Under the pieces are notes generated by a model. The model ran no database searches. It had not been told where the DNA came from and was given only the letters and a program-made list of their open reading frames with translations. Source: Ignavibacteria bacterium (GTDB taxonomy: Bacteria > Bacteroidota > Ignavibacteria > Tepidaquicellales > Tepidaquicellaceae). Taken from it: 64,000 nt of DNA. Made by a program: the position numbers and the translations under genes. The first letter of the stretch is position 1; each line of letters starts with the position of its first letter. This document shows positions 8,754 to 18,754 of this stretch, piece by piece. Location of the stretch: assembly GCA_028714695.1 (NCBI GenBank), contig JAQTLX010000006.1, positions 124,001 to 188,000 on the forward strand, read 5' to 3'.

Positions 8754-9833
8754 TTAAATATCCGCAAATTTATCATCCTTGGGATAAGTTACCTCATAGG
8801 ACATTAAAATTGAAATATGTTTTGTGCTTTCAAACTTGCTCAGAATAATTTTAATCATGCTCATTATAGGAACTGATAACAGCATGCCGACTACTCCCCA
8901 CATGTAATCCCAGAATACAAGAGAAAATATAAGCAAGAGCGGACTGAGATTAAGTTTGTCACCCAGCACTTTTGGTTCGACTAAATTGCCTACCGAATAA
9001 GCAATGACTCCCATAATAACAAGCAGCACTATTGGTGTGCCGATATTGTCATACTGTGCAAGCGCTGTAACAAACGGAAGAACGGTCGCAATAAAAGCGC
9101 CAAGGTTAGGAATATAGGTGATAAAGAATGTGAGCAGTCCCCACACAATGGCGAAATCAAGACCGAAAATCAGAAATATTATCGTTACAAGCGATGCATG
9201 CACGAAATTGATGAGAGTTTTTCCTACTATATATTTCCTGAGGTCAATAAAAATATCATTTAGTATTTCGGCGATTTTTCTCGATTTTTCATGCGAGAAT
9301 GCCGCAAGAATTCGTCTTTGTATGCTTCCGAATTCGGTTAAGAGAAATATAACATAGATAAGAATGAGTACGTAATTTGTGAATATTCCCGCAATGCTTG
9401 ATAGTACTGTAGAAAGCATTTCCGCAACTTTTTCGCCGCTAAGATATTTCGAAAGGTCAAATGATTCTTTTATTTTTGCATCGGATACACCGAGTGCAGC
9501 AAGAGTATTTGTTGCCGACACTCCAAGGCTTTCGATTTTCTGCACATATTTCGGGAAACCGCTTGTAAAAGAATTGATGCTCGTATAGACAAAGACACTG
9601 GCTATATTTGAGATTATTAATATTGTAATTAATACAATCAATATTGCAGCCCATGACGGCAGCCTCTTTTTTTTGAGCCACTCATACAAAGGTTCAAAAA
9701 GGAAAGCAATTATCAGAGCAACAAAGAACGGCAAAATAATAGACTGAAGTTCCTTGAGTATAAAGAAAACAAATCCGACTATAATCAAGGCGGCGGCAAT
9801 TTTCACCAGTCTGAAGTCTTTATTATCTGCCAT
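8754..9833 (-). CDS. AI-2E family transporter (PerM-type), copy 1
   Basis: 359 aa and the same architecture as the following gene, with long identical blocks such as KELQSI(I/L)LP, KYIVGKTLIN, LIFGLDFAIVWGL and LNLSPLLLIFSL. The two arose by tandem duplication. Differences concentrate in the soluble loop (about residues 90-140) and the C-terminal tail, which suggests either divergence of substrate or a heteromeric assembly (inference). It begins 9 bp after queC. Confidence 0.93.
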   Translation of the reverse strand: MADNKDFRLVKIAAALIIVGFVFFILKELQSIILPFFVALIIAFLFEPLYEWLKKKRLPSWAAILIVLITILIISNIASVFVYTSINSFTSGFPKYVQKIESLGVSATNTLAALGVSDAKIKESFDLSKYLSGEKVAEMLSTVLSSIAGIFTNYVLILIYVIFLLTEFGSIQRRILAAFSHEKSRKIAEILNDIFIDLRKYIVGKTLINFVHASLVTIIFLIFGLDFAIVWGLLTFFITYIPNLGAFIATVLPFVTALAQYDNIGTPIVLLVIMGVIAYSVGNLVEPKVLGDKLNLSPLLLIFSLVFWDYMWGVVGMLLSVPIMSMIKIILSKFESTKHISILMSYEVTYPKDDKFADI

Positions 9834-9842
9834 TAAGTGAAG

Positions 9843-10526
9843 TTAACAATTTTTGTAATCAATCGGGTCTTTTTTTCCCGCTAATTTGAAGCCGCGCAGT
9901 CTTAATGCGCAACTGTCACAAACACCGCACGCTTTGTCTTCATTACTGTAACACGACCATGTTAAATTCAGCGGCGCTTTCATTTTGAAAGAATATTCTA
10001 CTATTTTTTTCTTGGAAAAATTAATTATCGGTGTTTCAATTCTGATTCTTGTCCCGGGCTTCGTTCCCAGCGCTGTCATCTTTTCGTATGCTCTGAAGAA
10101 TTCTTTTCTGCAGTCGGGATAACCGCTTGAATCTTCTTCCACCGCTCCTATGAATATGCTCTTTGCTCCTATTACTTCAGCCCAACTGACCGCTATTGCC
10201 AGAATGTTTGCATTTCTGAAGGGTACGTAACTCGACGGAATTTTTTTATTATTTAAATCCGCCCTGGAAACTTTGATTTTCCTGTCCGTTAATGACGAAC
10301 CCCCTATCTTCTTTAAATAACCGATATCAACTATTAATCGTTCTTTAACTCCGTAATAATCGGCAATATCTTTGAATGCCTTAAGTTCCCTCTTCTCGGT
10401 CCTCTGTCCGTAATTCACATGAAGGAATGCGAGGTCGAATTTTTTATAAGCAAATGCGGCGGTCAGAGAGCTATCCATACCGCCGCTTACTAAAACTATC
10501 GCTTTATGTTTTTTTACCAGAGCCAT
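9843..10526 (-). CDS. queC: 7-cyano-7-deazaguanine synthase
   Basis: 227 aa. It converts 7-carboxy-7-deazaguanine to preQ0 with ammonia and ATP in queuosine (and other deazapurine) synthesis. The PP-loop ATP-pyrophosphatase motif SGGMDS is at 14-19, followed by LHVNYGQRTEKRE. The zinc site is C192, C200, C203 and C206 near the C-terminus. The gene overlaps the CoA-transferase gene upstream by 13 bp, so it is co-translated with it. The next enzyme of the route, QueF, lies about 5 kb away at 15265-15645; queD and queE are not in this window. Confidence 0.96.
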   Translation of the reverse strand: MALVKKHKAIVLVSGGMDSSLTAAFAYKKFDLAFLHVNYGQRTEKRELKAFKDIADYYGVKERLIVDIGYLKKIGGSSLTDRKIKVSRADLNNKKIPSSYVPFRNANILAIAVSWAEVIGAKSIFIGAVEEDSSGYPDCRKEFFRAYEKMTALGTKPGTRIRIETPIINFSKKKIVEYSFKMKAPLNLTWSCYSNEDKACGVCDSCALRLRGFKLAGKKDPIDYKNC

Positions 10527-11827
10527 TTGAACTCACGCGCTTTTTGTTCGAGTTCTTCCCTGAATTTCGGATGTGCAACGTCAATAAGTAATTTGACTCT
10601 TTCTCTTAAAGTCTTTCCGTACAGGTCGGCTATTCCGTACTCCGTTATAATCGTCATTACGTCGGCCCTTGTCGTCACAACTCCCGCGCCGAGCGCTAAA
10701 GTAGGTACTATCTTTGAAATCGTATCATTCTTTGTTGTTGACGGGAATGCAAGAATTGACCTGCCGCCTTTGCTTCTCATCGCGCCCCTTACAAAATCAA
10801 GTTGTCCGCCGAATCCTGAAAATATTCTTGTCCCCATAGAATCCGAACAGACTTGACCCGAAAGGTCAACCTGAATAGCCGAATTAATAGAAACCATATT
10901 ATCGTTTCTGGAAATGTTTACAGGATCATTTACGAATTTAGACGACCTGAATTCAATCAGCGGATTATTATTGATGTAATCAAATACTAACTTTGTACCT
11001 ATTACAAATGATGATACCACTTTATTCGGCAGGAACGATTTCTTTTCTCCGTTCACTACTCCGAGGTCAATTAATTCAATAAGACCGTCCGAGAACATTT
11101 CAGTATGAATGCCAAGATTCCTCTTTTCTTTTAAAAACGGAAGCACTGCATCGGGAATCGCTCCAATACCCATCTGCAGAGTTGCTCCGTCGCAAATCAA
11201 CGAAGAAATATATTCCGCGATTTTCTGATAAACAAGTTTCTCTTCAGCCGATGTATCGGCATCCACCATCGATACTTCGATTAGCGGCTTATCAACTTCG
11301 ACTATGTATTTTAATTTGCTGACATGAATAAAATTATCACCCAATACTCGCGGCATCTGCGGATTTATCTGCGCAATAATTATCTTCGCATTTTCTGCTC
11401 CCGTCTTCGTAATTTCATTGCTTACACCGTAAGAACAATAACCGTGTTCGTCAGGCGGCGAAAGGTGAAGCACACATACATCAATTGGTAATTTACCCAA
11501 TTCTATCAGCCATCCGATTTCGGACAGAAATACAGGGAAAAAATCCGCTCTTCCTTCGTTTAAGGCTTTTCTGACATTTCCGGCAGTGAATAACGCTTCA
11601 TGTACAAAGTGCCCTGCCATTTTAGGATCGACATAAGGCGCTTTGTGAAATGTTGTCAGGTGCGCTACTTTTACATTCTCTAATTCTTTATATCTGTCAC
11701 ACATAGCCTCTACAAGGACATCCGGATATGCATTGTTAGCGTGTAACTGAACTCTGTCGCCTGATTTAATTACTTTTACTGCTTCTTCTGCAGAAACGAC
11801 TTTACTCTTATAATTGGGTATAGACAT
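10514..11827 (-). CDS. Acetyl-CoA hydrolase/transferase family protein (4-hydroxybutyrate CoA-transferase-like)
   Basis: 437 aa. Class I CoA-transferase of the Cat1/AbfT group: it moves CoA between acetyl-CoA and a short carboxylate (4-hydroxybutyrate, butyrate or succinate). Visible features are the GIGAIP loop (220-225), the catalytic glutamate E243 in GIHTEMFSDG, and the C-terminal block FGGQLDFVRGA with ITEYGIADL typical of the C-terminal domain. First gene of the unit CoA-transferase, queC and two permeases. The acceptor acid cannot be decided from sequence. Start: ATG at 11827. Confidence 0.92.
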   Translation of the reverse strand: MSIPNYKSKVVSAEEAVKVIKSGDRVQLHANNAYPDVLVEAMCDRYKELENVKVAHLTTFHKAPYVDPKMAGHFVHEALFTAGNVRKALNEGRADFFPVFLSEIGWLIELGKLPIDVCVLHLSPPDEHGYCSYGVSNEITKTGAENAKIIIAQINPQMPRVLGDNFIHVSKLKYIVEVDKPLIEVSMVDADTSAEEKLVYQKIAEYISSLICDGATLQMGIGAIPDAVLPFLKEKRNLGIHTEMFSDGLIELIDLGVVNGEKKSFLPNKVVSSFVIGTKLVFDYINNNPLIEFRSSKFVNDPVNISRNDNMVSINSAIQVDLSGQVCSDSMGTRIFSGFGGQLDFVRGAMRSKGGRSILAFPSTTKNDTISKIVPTLALGAGVVTTRADVMTIITEYGIADLYGKTLRERVKLLIDVAHPKFREELEQKAREFKWLW

Positions 11828-12062
11828 ACGTGAGGAAATAAGTTTAAATTTTTTGGATAATCTTTTATAGGCATAAAAATAAGGTATTTATTCAATTTAA
11901 GAAACACTAAAATCATTCAATTTATGGCAGATTTTTCTTCGTTCGGATTACGTATTCTGCGGAAAAACAAACATAATTTATAACGGAATTCAGATTATAA
12001 TGCGATGTTCAAAAACAAAAATGGAAATAAATATTGGAACAAAAATTTCGATTTATATACAA

Positions 12063-12088
12063 AGCGGGAAATAAAATTATTCCCCGCT
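12063..12088 (-). terminator. Hairpin downstream of fumC
   Basis: Inverted repeat AGCGGG...CCCGCT (12063-12068 with 12083-12088), extended by an AA/TT pair past one bulged C. It lies about 40 bp after the fumC stop. The U-tract on the minus strand is short, so termination is likely but not certain. Confidence 0.5.
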
Positions 12089-12126
12089 CAAAATTGAACA
12101 TTGATGATTGAAGAATTAAAACTGAT

Positions 12127-13518
12127 TCAAAGGTTGCCGACCATATTCTTCGGTACTACCCACTGGTCAAATTGTTCGCTTGTTAAAAGCCCTAATTCTA
12201 TTGCGGCTTCACGCAATGTTTTGTTTTCCTTGTGCGCTTTTTTTGCTATCTTTGCGGAGTTTTCATACCCTATGTGAGTATTAAGCGCCGTTACAAGCAT
12301 AAGCGAATTTTCAACGTGCCTCGCAATAACCGTATAATCCGGTTCGATTCCGACAGCACAATGTACATTGAATGATTCGCACGCATCACCAAGAAGTCTT
12401 GCCGAATGAAGCAGGTTTGTTATCATTAAAGGTTTGAAAACGTTAAGTTCGAACTGCCCGTATATACCGCCCGTTGTTATTGCAGCGTCATTGCCGATTA
12501 CCTGCGCGGATACCATTGTAAGCGCTTCGCACTGAGTCGGATTTACTTTTCCCGGCATTATCGAAGAGCCAGGTTCGTTTTCAGGGATTATAAGTTCACC
12601 TATACCGCATCTTGGTCCTGATGCAAGCAGCCGGATATCGTTTGCTATTTTCATAAGGCTGACGGCAAGCGTCTTCAAACCGCCGGATGCTTCTACAATT
12701 GCATCATGCGCGGCAAGCGATTCGAATTTATTTTCTGCCGTCCTGAATGGGAGTCCTGTAAGTGCGGCAATATGCTTTGCGACTATCACGTCGTAGTTCT
12801 TCGGAACATTCAGCCCTGTGCCGACTGCCGACCCGCCTAAAGCAAGTTCTGAAAGATGCGCAAGAGTATTATTTATTGCTTTCAATCCATGGCTTATTTG
12901 CGAAACGTATCCCGAAAATTCCTGTCCGACTGTCAGCGGTGTAGCATCCATTAAATGTGTTCTTCCGATTTTTACAACATCCATAAACTTCTTGGATTTT
13001 TCGTTCAGAGTATTCATCAATGCCTCCGCTTTCGGAAGCGTGTTTTCCTTTATCATTTTGTAACCTGCAATATGCATTGCAGTAGGAAATGTATCGTTTG
13101 AAGACTGGGATTTATTCACATCGTCGTTAGGATGCAAAACTTTTTTTGCATCCGTAAGTTTTCCTCCCGTTAAAACGTGCCCCCTGTTTGCGATTACTTC
13201 GTTCACGTTCATGTTCGACTGCGTTCCTGAACCCGTCTGCCAAACAACAAGCGGAAATTCTTCGTCGAGTTTTCCTGCAATTATTTCATCACATACCTTC
13301 CCGATTAATTCCATCTTCTCCTTCGGCAAAACACCGCATTCGAAATTTGCCATGGCAGCCGCTTTCTTCAGAATCGCGAAGGCATAAATAACTTCCTTCG
13401 GCATCAACTGGCCGCCTATCGTGAAATTCTGTTTGGACCGTTGTGTCTGTGCACCCCAGTATCTCTCCGCAGGCACTTTCACTTCGCCCATTGTGTCGTG
13501 TTCAATTCTGTATTCCAT
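12127..13518 (-). CDS. fumC: Class II fumarate hydratase
   Basis: 463 aa, normal length. It interconverts fumarate and L-malate in the TCA cycle. The superfamily signature [11 protein letters not shown] is at 317-327. SGTQSNMN at 97-104 and SSNDTFPTA at 139-147 bind substrate, and H188 in RTHLMDATP belongs to the active site. These residues separate it from adenylosuccinate lyase, argininosuccinate lyase and aspartase, although aspartase is the nearest alternative. It stands between a terminator-like hairpin and the SulP gene 18 bp upstream, so it may share that transcript. Confidence 0.96.
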   Translation of the reverse strand: MEYRIEHDTMGEVKVPAERYWGAQTQRSKQNFTIGGQLMPKEVIYAFAILKKAAAMANFECGVLPKEKMELIGKVCDEIIAGKLDEEFPLVVWQTGSGTQSNMNVNEVIANRGHVLTGGKLTDAKKVLHPNDDVNKSQSSNDTFPTAMHIAGYKMIKENTLPKAEALMNTLNEKSKKFMDVVKIGRTHLMDATPLTVGQEFSGYVSQISHGLKAINNTLAHLSELALGGSAVGTGLNVPKNYDVIVAKHIAALTGLPFRTAENKFESLAAHDAIVEASGGLKTLAVSLMKIANDIRLLASGPRCGIGELIIPENEPGSSIMPGKVNPTQCEALTMVSAQVIGNDAAITTGGIYGQFELNVFKPLMITNLLHSARLLGDACESFNVHCAVGIEPDYTVIARHVENSLMLVTALNTHIGYENSAKIAKKAHKENKTLREAAIELGLLTSEQFDQWVVPKNMVGNL

Positions 13519-13535
13519 TTTTATTATGTTTTTGG

Positions 13536-15203
13536 TTAAAGGGATATTTTATTTTTTTCAATTGAAATTAATGCTTCATCTATCGTTCCATACAAATTAT
13601 CTTCTCCGATTTTATCAATCAAGCCCGACTGAACTATAGCAAATAAAGGTTGTTTATGCAAACCCGAAATAATGAACTTCGTCTTTTGCCTTTTTAATGT
13701 TGTCTCCAGATCCTCAAGCGCCCGCATACCGGATGCATCAATTGAAAGTAAATTTCTGGTTTCAAGAATCAGGAATTTCGGCTTTTTCTCAATAACTCTA
13801 AGCGATTCCGTGAATTGCTCAACTGCCCCGAAGAACAATGAGCCGTATACTTCAAATATCTCGACTCCTTCCGGCATCTTAGCGCAGTTTTCCATACTGT
13901 CTTCCTTGCCTTCGAAATCGTCTTTTATATCTTTTGTAATCGCATTCACATGGCTCACTTCAGCCATCCTCTTCATGAAGAACATTGAAGAAAGAACAAC
14001 ACCTACTTCTATTGCAACTGTTAAATCAACAACTACTGTCAGCACAAATGTAAGGAGCAGTACTATAATATCGCTCTTCGGGCTTTTCAGTAATTTTTTA
14101 AATGACCTCCATTCGCTCATGTTGTAAGCCACAACAACAAGTATTGCTGAAAGGACGGGTATCGGTATTAAAGCGGCCCATTTTCCGAAGAAAATCATAA
14201 TAAGAAAAAGGACAACAGCATGAACAATTCCAGCGACAGGTGTCCGTCCGCCGTTTTTGACGTTGGTAGCCGTTCTCGCGATTGCTCCGGTCGCCGGAAT
14301 ACCTCCGAATATCGGCGAAAAAATATTAGCAATTCCCTGCGCAATCAACTCCATATTCGATCTGTGTCTCGTGCGTATCATACCGTCCGCAACCACGGCC
14401 GATAGCAGAGATTCAATGGCGCCGAGCATCGCTATCGTGAGCGCCGGGGAGAACACACCTGTTATTGTTTCCCAGTTAAGCGAAGGCAGTCTCGGAGCCG
14501 GTATCGAATTCGGGACTTCGCCGAACTTGCTCATGATTGTATCAACAGGAATATCAAAAATCCGGACTACAACTGTGACGGAAATTATCGCAACCAGAGG
14601 TCCCGGAATTTTATGAGAAATTCTCGGCCAGAAAAGTATGATTAGAAGCGATACCGCCGCAACTATTAAAGCATAATAATTTATATAAGAAAAACTGTGA
14701 AAATATACATACCATTTTGACATGAAATCCGCCGGAAGTTCATTTATACGAAGTCCGAGAAAATCTTTTATTTGAGATGTAAAAATTATTACCGCTATAC
14801 CGCTCGTGAAACCGACGGTCAGCGGGTAAGGTATGAATTTCAGCAGCGTCCCCAGCCTCGCTATTCCCATAACTACAAGTATAATACCCGCTATCACGGT
14901 TGCCGTTGCGAGACCGTCAAGTCCGTATTTCTGTACAACCCCGTATATTATCACTATGAAAGCACCAGTCGGTCCTGCAATCTGGACACGGCTTCCGCCA
15001 AACACTGCTACAATTATACCGGCGATTATTGCGGTGTACAGACCCTGCTCCGGCTTAACCCCCGATGCAATTGCAAATGCAATTGCAAGAGGCAGTGCAA
15101 CAATACCCACTATTGTTCCGGATACGAGATCCGAATAAAAGGATTTTTTTGAATATCCTTCTTTTAATACCGTAAATAGTTTAGGACGGAACATATTGTT
15201 CAT
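13536..15203 (-). CDS. SulP family inorganic anion transporter with STAS domain
   Basis: 555 aa. The N-terminal region (about 1-400) contains ten or more hydrophobic helices with SulP family sequence: [20 protein letters not shown] near the start, then GPTGAF and [16 protein letters not shown]. The C-terminal STAS domain (about 435-550) holds the strand-helix pattern and [19 protein letters not shown]. It imports sulfate, bicarbonate or another anion, coupled to H+ or Na+; the substrate is not readable. It is 18 bp upstream of fumC on the same strand, and a link to bicarbonate supply is conceivable but speculative. Confidence 0.94.
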   Translation of the reverse strand: MNNMFRPKLFTVLKEGYSKKSFYSDLVSGTIVGIVALPLAIAFAIASGVKPEQGLYTAIIAGIIVAVFGGSRVQIAGPTGAFIVIIYGVVQKYGLDGLATATVIAGIILVVMGIARLGTLLKFIPYPLTVGFTSGIAVIIFTSQIKDFLGLRINELPADFMSKWYVYFHSFSYINYYALIVAAVSLLIILFWPRISHKIPGPLVAIISVTVVVRIFDIPVDTIMSKFGEVPNSIPAPRLPSLNWETITGVFSPALTIAMLGAIESLLSAVVADGMIRTRHRSNMELIAQGIANIFSPIFGGIPATGAIARTATNVKNGGRTPVAGIVHAVVLFLIMIFFGKWAALIPIPVLSAILVVVAYNMSEWRSFKKLLKSPKSDIIVLLLTFVLTVVVDLTVAIEVGVVLSSMFFMKRMAEVSHVNAITKDIKDDFEGKEDSMENCAKMPEGVEIFEVYGSLFFGAVEQFTESLRVIEKKPKFLILETRNLLSIDASGMRALEDLETTLKRQKTKFIISGLHKQPLFAIVQSGLIDKIGEDNLYGTIDEALISIEKNKISL

Positions 15204-15264
15204 AAATATCTCCCTGTAATATTCATCAGACGCTGAACTGTTTTGTTTAAATAATATATAATAT

Positions 15265-15645
15265 CTATCTCTTGCTGTATTTTGCGGTCACGGTGGTACA
15301 AAGCCCTCCCCTTCGGGTGAATATGCCCGTAACCTCCATGTATCTGGGTTTAAGCACGCTTACGAGGTCGTCAAGAATACTGTTTGTAACATTTTCGTAG
15401 AATATTCCTTCATTCCTGAATGACTGAAGATAGAATTTCAAAGATTTGAGTTCGACGCATTTCTTATCTGCGATATACGAGATTACTATTGTACCAAAAT
15501 CAGGCTGCCCGGTTTTAGGGCAAACCGAAGTAAATTCGTCTGTCTTGTGGACTATTTCATAATCTCTTTGAGGATGCGAGTTATCAAATACCTCAAGCAA
15601 ATTGATTTTGCTTTTATTCACATTGGCTTTATTTTTCATATTCAC
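15265..15645 (-). CDS. queF: NADPH-dependent 7-cyano-7-deazaguanine reductase (preQ1 synthase)
   Basis: 126 aa, the short single-domain form. It reduces preQ0 to preQ1 in queuosine synthesis. The thioimide-forming cysteine is C42 in [13 protein letters not shown], with the catalytic Asp at 49. The substrate/NADPH motif [15 protein letters not shown] occupies 65-79. Start at 15645 or two codons later (MNMKN). It probably forms its own unit, 61 bp upstream of the SulP gene. Confidence 0.96.
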   Translation of the reverse strand: MNMKNKANVNKSKINLLEVFDNSHPQRDYEIVHKTDEFTSVCPKTGQPDFGTIVISYIADKKCVELKSLKFYLQSFRNEGIFYENVTNSILDDLVSVLKPRYMEVTGIFTRRGGLCTTVTAKYSKR

Positions 15646-15718
15646 ATGTTTATTTTTGTTTCAATTTATGAATTCAGAAATATAATTGTAACATAAAATT
15701 TTTTATATGCGGATTTAG

Positions 15719-16048
15719 ATGATCTCAAGATGGATAAGACAAATATTGTTTATGGACTATAGAATTCTGCACCCAAAGGGATATCACGTAGCAAAATGTC
15801 CGAATTGCGGACAGTTCGCATCACTCGAAAGACTACCTCATTATAAAGTATGGGAAAAATTCGTAAAAAATCTCGGATTCAAAAAATATCACTGCACGAA
15901 ATGCAAATGGGACGGTTATCTGCATACAATAACATTTACTGATAACCCGAAAAAGGTCTTTAAAAATTACATCATTGCTCTTTTTTTGTTCATCATTTTC
16001 GGAATACTTTTGTTCTTCGTGCTCAGCGATTATTACGATACACTTTAA
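15719..16048 (+). CDS. Small zinc-ribbon membrane protein
   Basis: 109 aa. A pair of CxxC knuckles (CPNCG near residue 27 and CTKCKWDG near 60) forms a probable zinc ribbon. A single hydrophobic segment lies near the C-terminus (about 85-103). I do not recognise the family. The likely start could also be the internal ATG at 15752, since the sequence before it is less conserved in character. A strong terminator follows at 16152. Function unknown; perhaps a membrane-tethered adaptor. Confidence 0.75.
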   Translation: MISRWIRQILFMDYRILHPKGYHVAKCPNCGQFASLERLPHYKVWEKFVKNLGFKKYHCTKCKWDGYLHTITFTDNPKKVFKNYIIALFLFIIFGILLFFVLSDYYDTL

Positions 16049-16349
16049 ATCCCGCATCCCAAGAGTATTCTTTTCTCTTTTATTATTTGAAATCAAATAT
16101 TATTATTATACTCACGTTAGCTTCGGCGTTATGCCAGAGGTGACGTGTTACATATCCCTGCGTTGAGAATACGCAGGGATATTTTTTTTCTGTCGACACA
16201 TATTAATAATTTGGAGTTAGAGTTCGAAAATATAAAAATAAAATTATTGCAGCCGGATGGCGTTCGGTTTTTCAACTTTTAATTTTTAATTTAAATTTTG
16301 CATTTTCAATTTTGAATTTTACCTGTAAGCATTGAACATATAATAAAAA
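16049..16349. other. Intergenic region with terminator and AT-rich heptad-like tail
   Basis: Convergent gap. It holds the strong terminator at 16152-16189 and, near 16270-16325, an A/T-rich run of TTTTAATTT and TTTTGAATTTT words resembling the heptamer arrays elsewhere. No further ORF is supported. Confidence 0.6.
16152..16189 (+). terminator. Rho-independent terminator after the zinc-ribbon gene
   Basis: Perfect 12-bp stem (16152-16163 with 16171-16182), a seven-base loop and a run of seven T at 16183-16189. It ends the plus-strand transcript of the zinc-ribbon gene. Confidence 0.9.
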
Positions 16350-18386
16350 TTAAAAATTAAACTCATAACCTATCTTGGAATACCTGCTCGTATGCTGCAG
16401 GTTATCGCCTATCAAATTAAGGACAAGATATATGTTTGAACCCGCAAAAAATTCATACTGCACCATTCCATTCAGCAAAGCATTTTTTGTCTGAGTGTCT
16501 TTCTGGAAAAAAGCCCTTAGATACAATTTCTTTAATGCCCTGTAGTCAAGCCGCGTATTTATTATTGTCCTGTCCTGCCCGAACATCCTGTAAAAATTAA
16601 CATCGGTATTTATCGCTATTATTTCAAACAGGTAATAATTAAATCCGAAGTATGGATTTTTTAGATAAGTACCAAAATATGGTCCATGCGTGTACCCCGC
16701 ATAAACGGCATTGTTTCCAAAAACATATTTTAAATAATTGTCATTAAGATAATTATTCCTTTTTATAATATTGCCTTCAGAATCATAGTCATTCGGACGG
16801 TTGTATTCAAAATACAAACTGTACGAAATTGGTCCGATAATTTTTACGCTCAAATTCCCCGTATATCTGTCCTGTATCATAAATCCATTGCTCAACTGCT
16901 TGTTACGGTAATATTCTCCGCTGATATTGATTTCCGGTAAATATTTCCTGACCTTGTTCCAGTAATATCCGCCCGATATCATTATCTCATCATAATCGTT
17001 GGGTATCCCTACAGAAGTATTGATAAAAGTAGGCGCCGTGAAGTTCTTATCGATTTTCCTGTACATTAAATCTGCAAAAGGCCCGCCGCTGTTGTCAAAC
17101 TGATAGTAAGAATACAGTTCGAAAGCATTCCCTTCAAAGTTTGATGCGTACTGTCCCTGTACTCTTACAGGATTCCTCGGGAACCTGTACTGCCCGTCAA
17201 TACTCAGAACTTTCTCCTTTCTGCCTATGGATTTATCATTTGAAAGCAGCAGAAAACTACCCACGGAAAAATCTGACGAAACGTAATTTGGTCTTGCAAC
17301 GAATATTTGTCTCTTATTGCCTGTCTTATTCACATCATCCTGCACAAACATTGCTCCCGTCTTAAGTTTATCGCTTCTGAATGTGTAATTAAATCCGTAA
17401 TCAATATTCTGTATCGAACGTGTATAAAATAAACTTATCGGCGAACGGTAGATATCGAGGTCCTTGCTGAAGAATGTCCTTTTCTCTGTCAGATAAGTCG
17501 GTCTGTTGTAAAGTGAGAAATAGTACGGGTCGGCTTCAAGCGTTGACTCGTCCGTATTGATTGTCGCTTTAAGTTTATGCTTGTCTATTGAGACGTTGAA
17601 CTCGCCTCCGATTTGAGCCTTATACGAAGAATCGTTGAATTTATTTCCTACAATATAAGGCGTCGCGTTGAAATCAACCTTCACCCTTTCATTGAAAGGC
17701 GTTATATCAAGTTTATACATGCTCTTAAGGCTAAGCAATTCACTGTCTGGCATAAGAGAATAATAATAGTAAGTGCCGTCAGGTCTGTATGCAAACATTT
17801 GAAAATCTATACCTATCTGTTTTGTGTTTTTATTCTGCAGCCTGTCCACAGGTATTTTCAACTCCGTTTCAATGTATCCCGGTTTGCCGTTTTCCGGTAA
17901 TTGGTAAACTGTTGTTTTGCTTTCCCATACCCAATCCCATTCCGAAGACTGAGAACGCTGATTGTACACAGATATGTCCCTCTGATTATCTCCGAAATTA
18001 AAAATAAAAATATATCCGTTCTGGCGCTTGTTCTCCAGGTCAAGAAGTACAAAGAATTCATTTTCCTCTTCCGTGCTTCTGTCTCTTACAAGCGATTTTG
18101 CAATAATCTTGCCTTTCGGATAATATTTGAATGCCAGATAAATTGCGTCCTTTGACTGTTTTAAATATACTATTGTGCTGTCATAATCCTTGCTGTCTGA
18201 ACGCGGTATCATCATGTAAAAATTTGTAAACACTTTTGCACCGGCCCATTCGGCAGAATTTATCTTCCCGTCTATTATAGGATAATTGACTTCACCTGAC
18301 TGAATCTGTGCAGAAGTGTGTTTAATGGAGAACATTACAACAAGAATTATCAGAAGTGCTTTAACTGCGAAAAAGAAATTTTTCAT
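16350..18386 (-). CDS. DUF5916-type outer-membrane protein with N-terminal CBM9-like domain
   Basis: 678 aa. A signal peptide (about 1-26, ending SAQ) precedes a CBM9-like beta-sandwich (about 33-240) that opens with IDGKINSAEWAGA. The rest is a beta-rich region with alternating aromatic residues and many Y/N/F strands, ending in F as outer-membrane barrels do. The block ESTLEADPYYFSLYNRP with TEKRTFF near 290-310 matches the DUF5916 family signature. Such proteins sit in the outer membrane; their substrate is unknown but the sugar-binding-like N-domain hints at glycans. It forms a monocistronic unit. Confidence 0.85.
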   Translation of the reverse strand: MKNFFFAVKALLIILVVMFSIKHTSAQIQSGEVNYPIIDGKINSAEWAGAKVFTNFYMMIPRSDSKDYDSTIVYLKQSKDAIYLAFKYYPKGKIIAKSLVRDRSTEEENEFFVLLDLENKRQNGYIFIFNFGDNQRDISVYNQRSQSSEWDWVWESKTTVYQLPENGKPGYIETELKIPVDRLQNKNTKQIGIDFQMFAYRPDGTYYYYSLMPDSELLSLKSMYKLDITPFNERVKVDFNATPYIVGNKFNDSSYKAQIGGEFNVSIDKHKLKATINTDESTLEADPYYFSLYNRPTYLTEKRTFFSKDLDIYRSPISLFYTRSIQNIDYGFNYTFRSDKLKTGAMFVQDDVNKTGNKRQIFVARPNYVSSDFSVGSFLLLSNDKSIGRKEKVLSIDGQYRFPRNPVRVQGQYASNFEGNAFELYSYYQFDNSGGPFADLMYRKIDKNFTAPTFINTSVGIPNDYDEIMISGGYYWNKVRKYLPEINISGEYYRNKQLSNGFMIQDRYTGNLSVKIIGPISYSLYFEYNRPNDYDSEGNIIKRNNYLNDNYLKYVFGNNAVYAGYTHGPYFGTYLKNPYFGFNYYLFEIIAINTDVNFYRMFGQDRTIINTRLDYRALKKLYLRAFFQKDTQTKNALLNGMVQYEFFAGSNIYLVLNLIGDNLQHTSRYSKIGYEFNF

Positions 18387-18754
18387 AAAATTGGGTCATT
18401 GATTATAAAATGTTATAATTTGTATACGGTTAAAAATTCTTCATGGTTAATTTTATTCAGCGAAACACATAAATAATTCAGTGAAACGCTGATACTTTCA
18501 GGAAAGAAATGAATAGTATGCTGTTTGCTTCGTCCCACAATATATTTATTTTATATCAGTCCCCTAGTCAGATTACGCATACATTAAATTATTGTTTCAG
18601 GAACAAACTTATATATGCATCCTCATTAAGTATGGAATATGATTTTTATTTTCGGAATAATTTTTATTGTAAGGGTATTCTGTATTATCATTAACATTTT
18701 TATAAAATTGTATATATTGATGCATACCTAATTTCTAATTTCAAAGGAGAACTT
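18387..18754. other. Divergent intergenic region
   Basis: 368 bp between divergent genes, AT-rich, holding both promoters by position. A clear ribosome-binding site AAAGGAG at about 18744 precedes the plus-strand gene. A 61-codon ORF at 18509-18694 has no initiation signal and an unnatural composition. Nothing else is seen. Confidence 0.6.
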
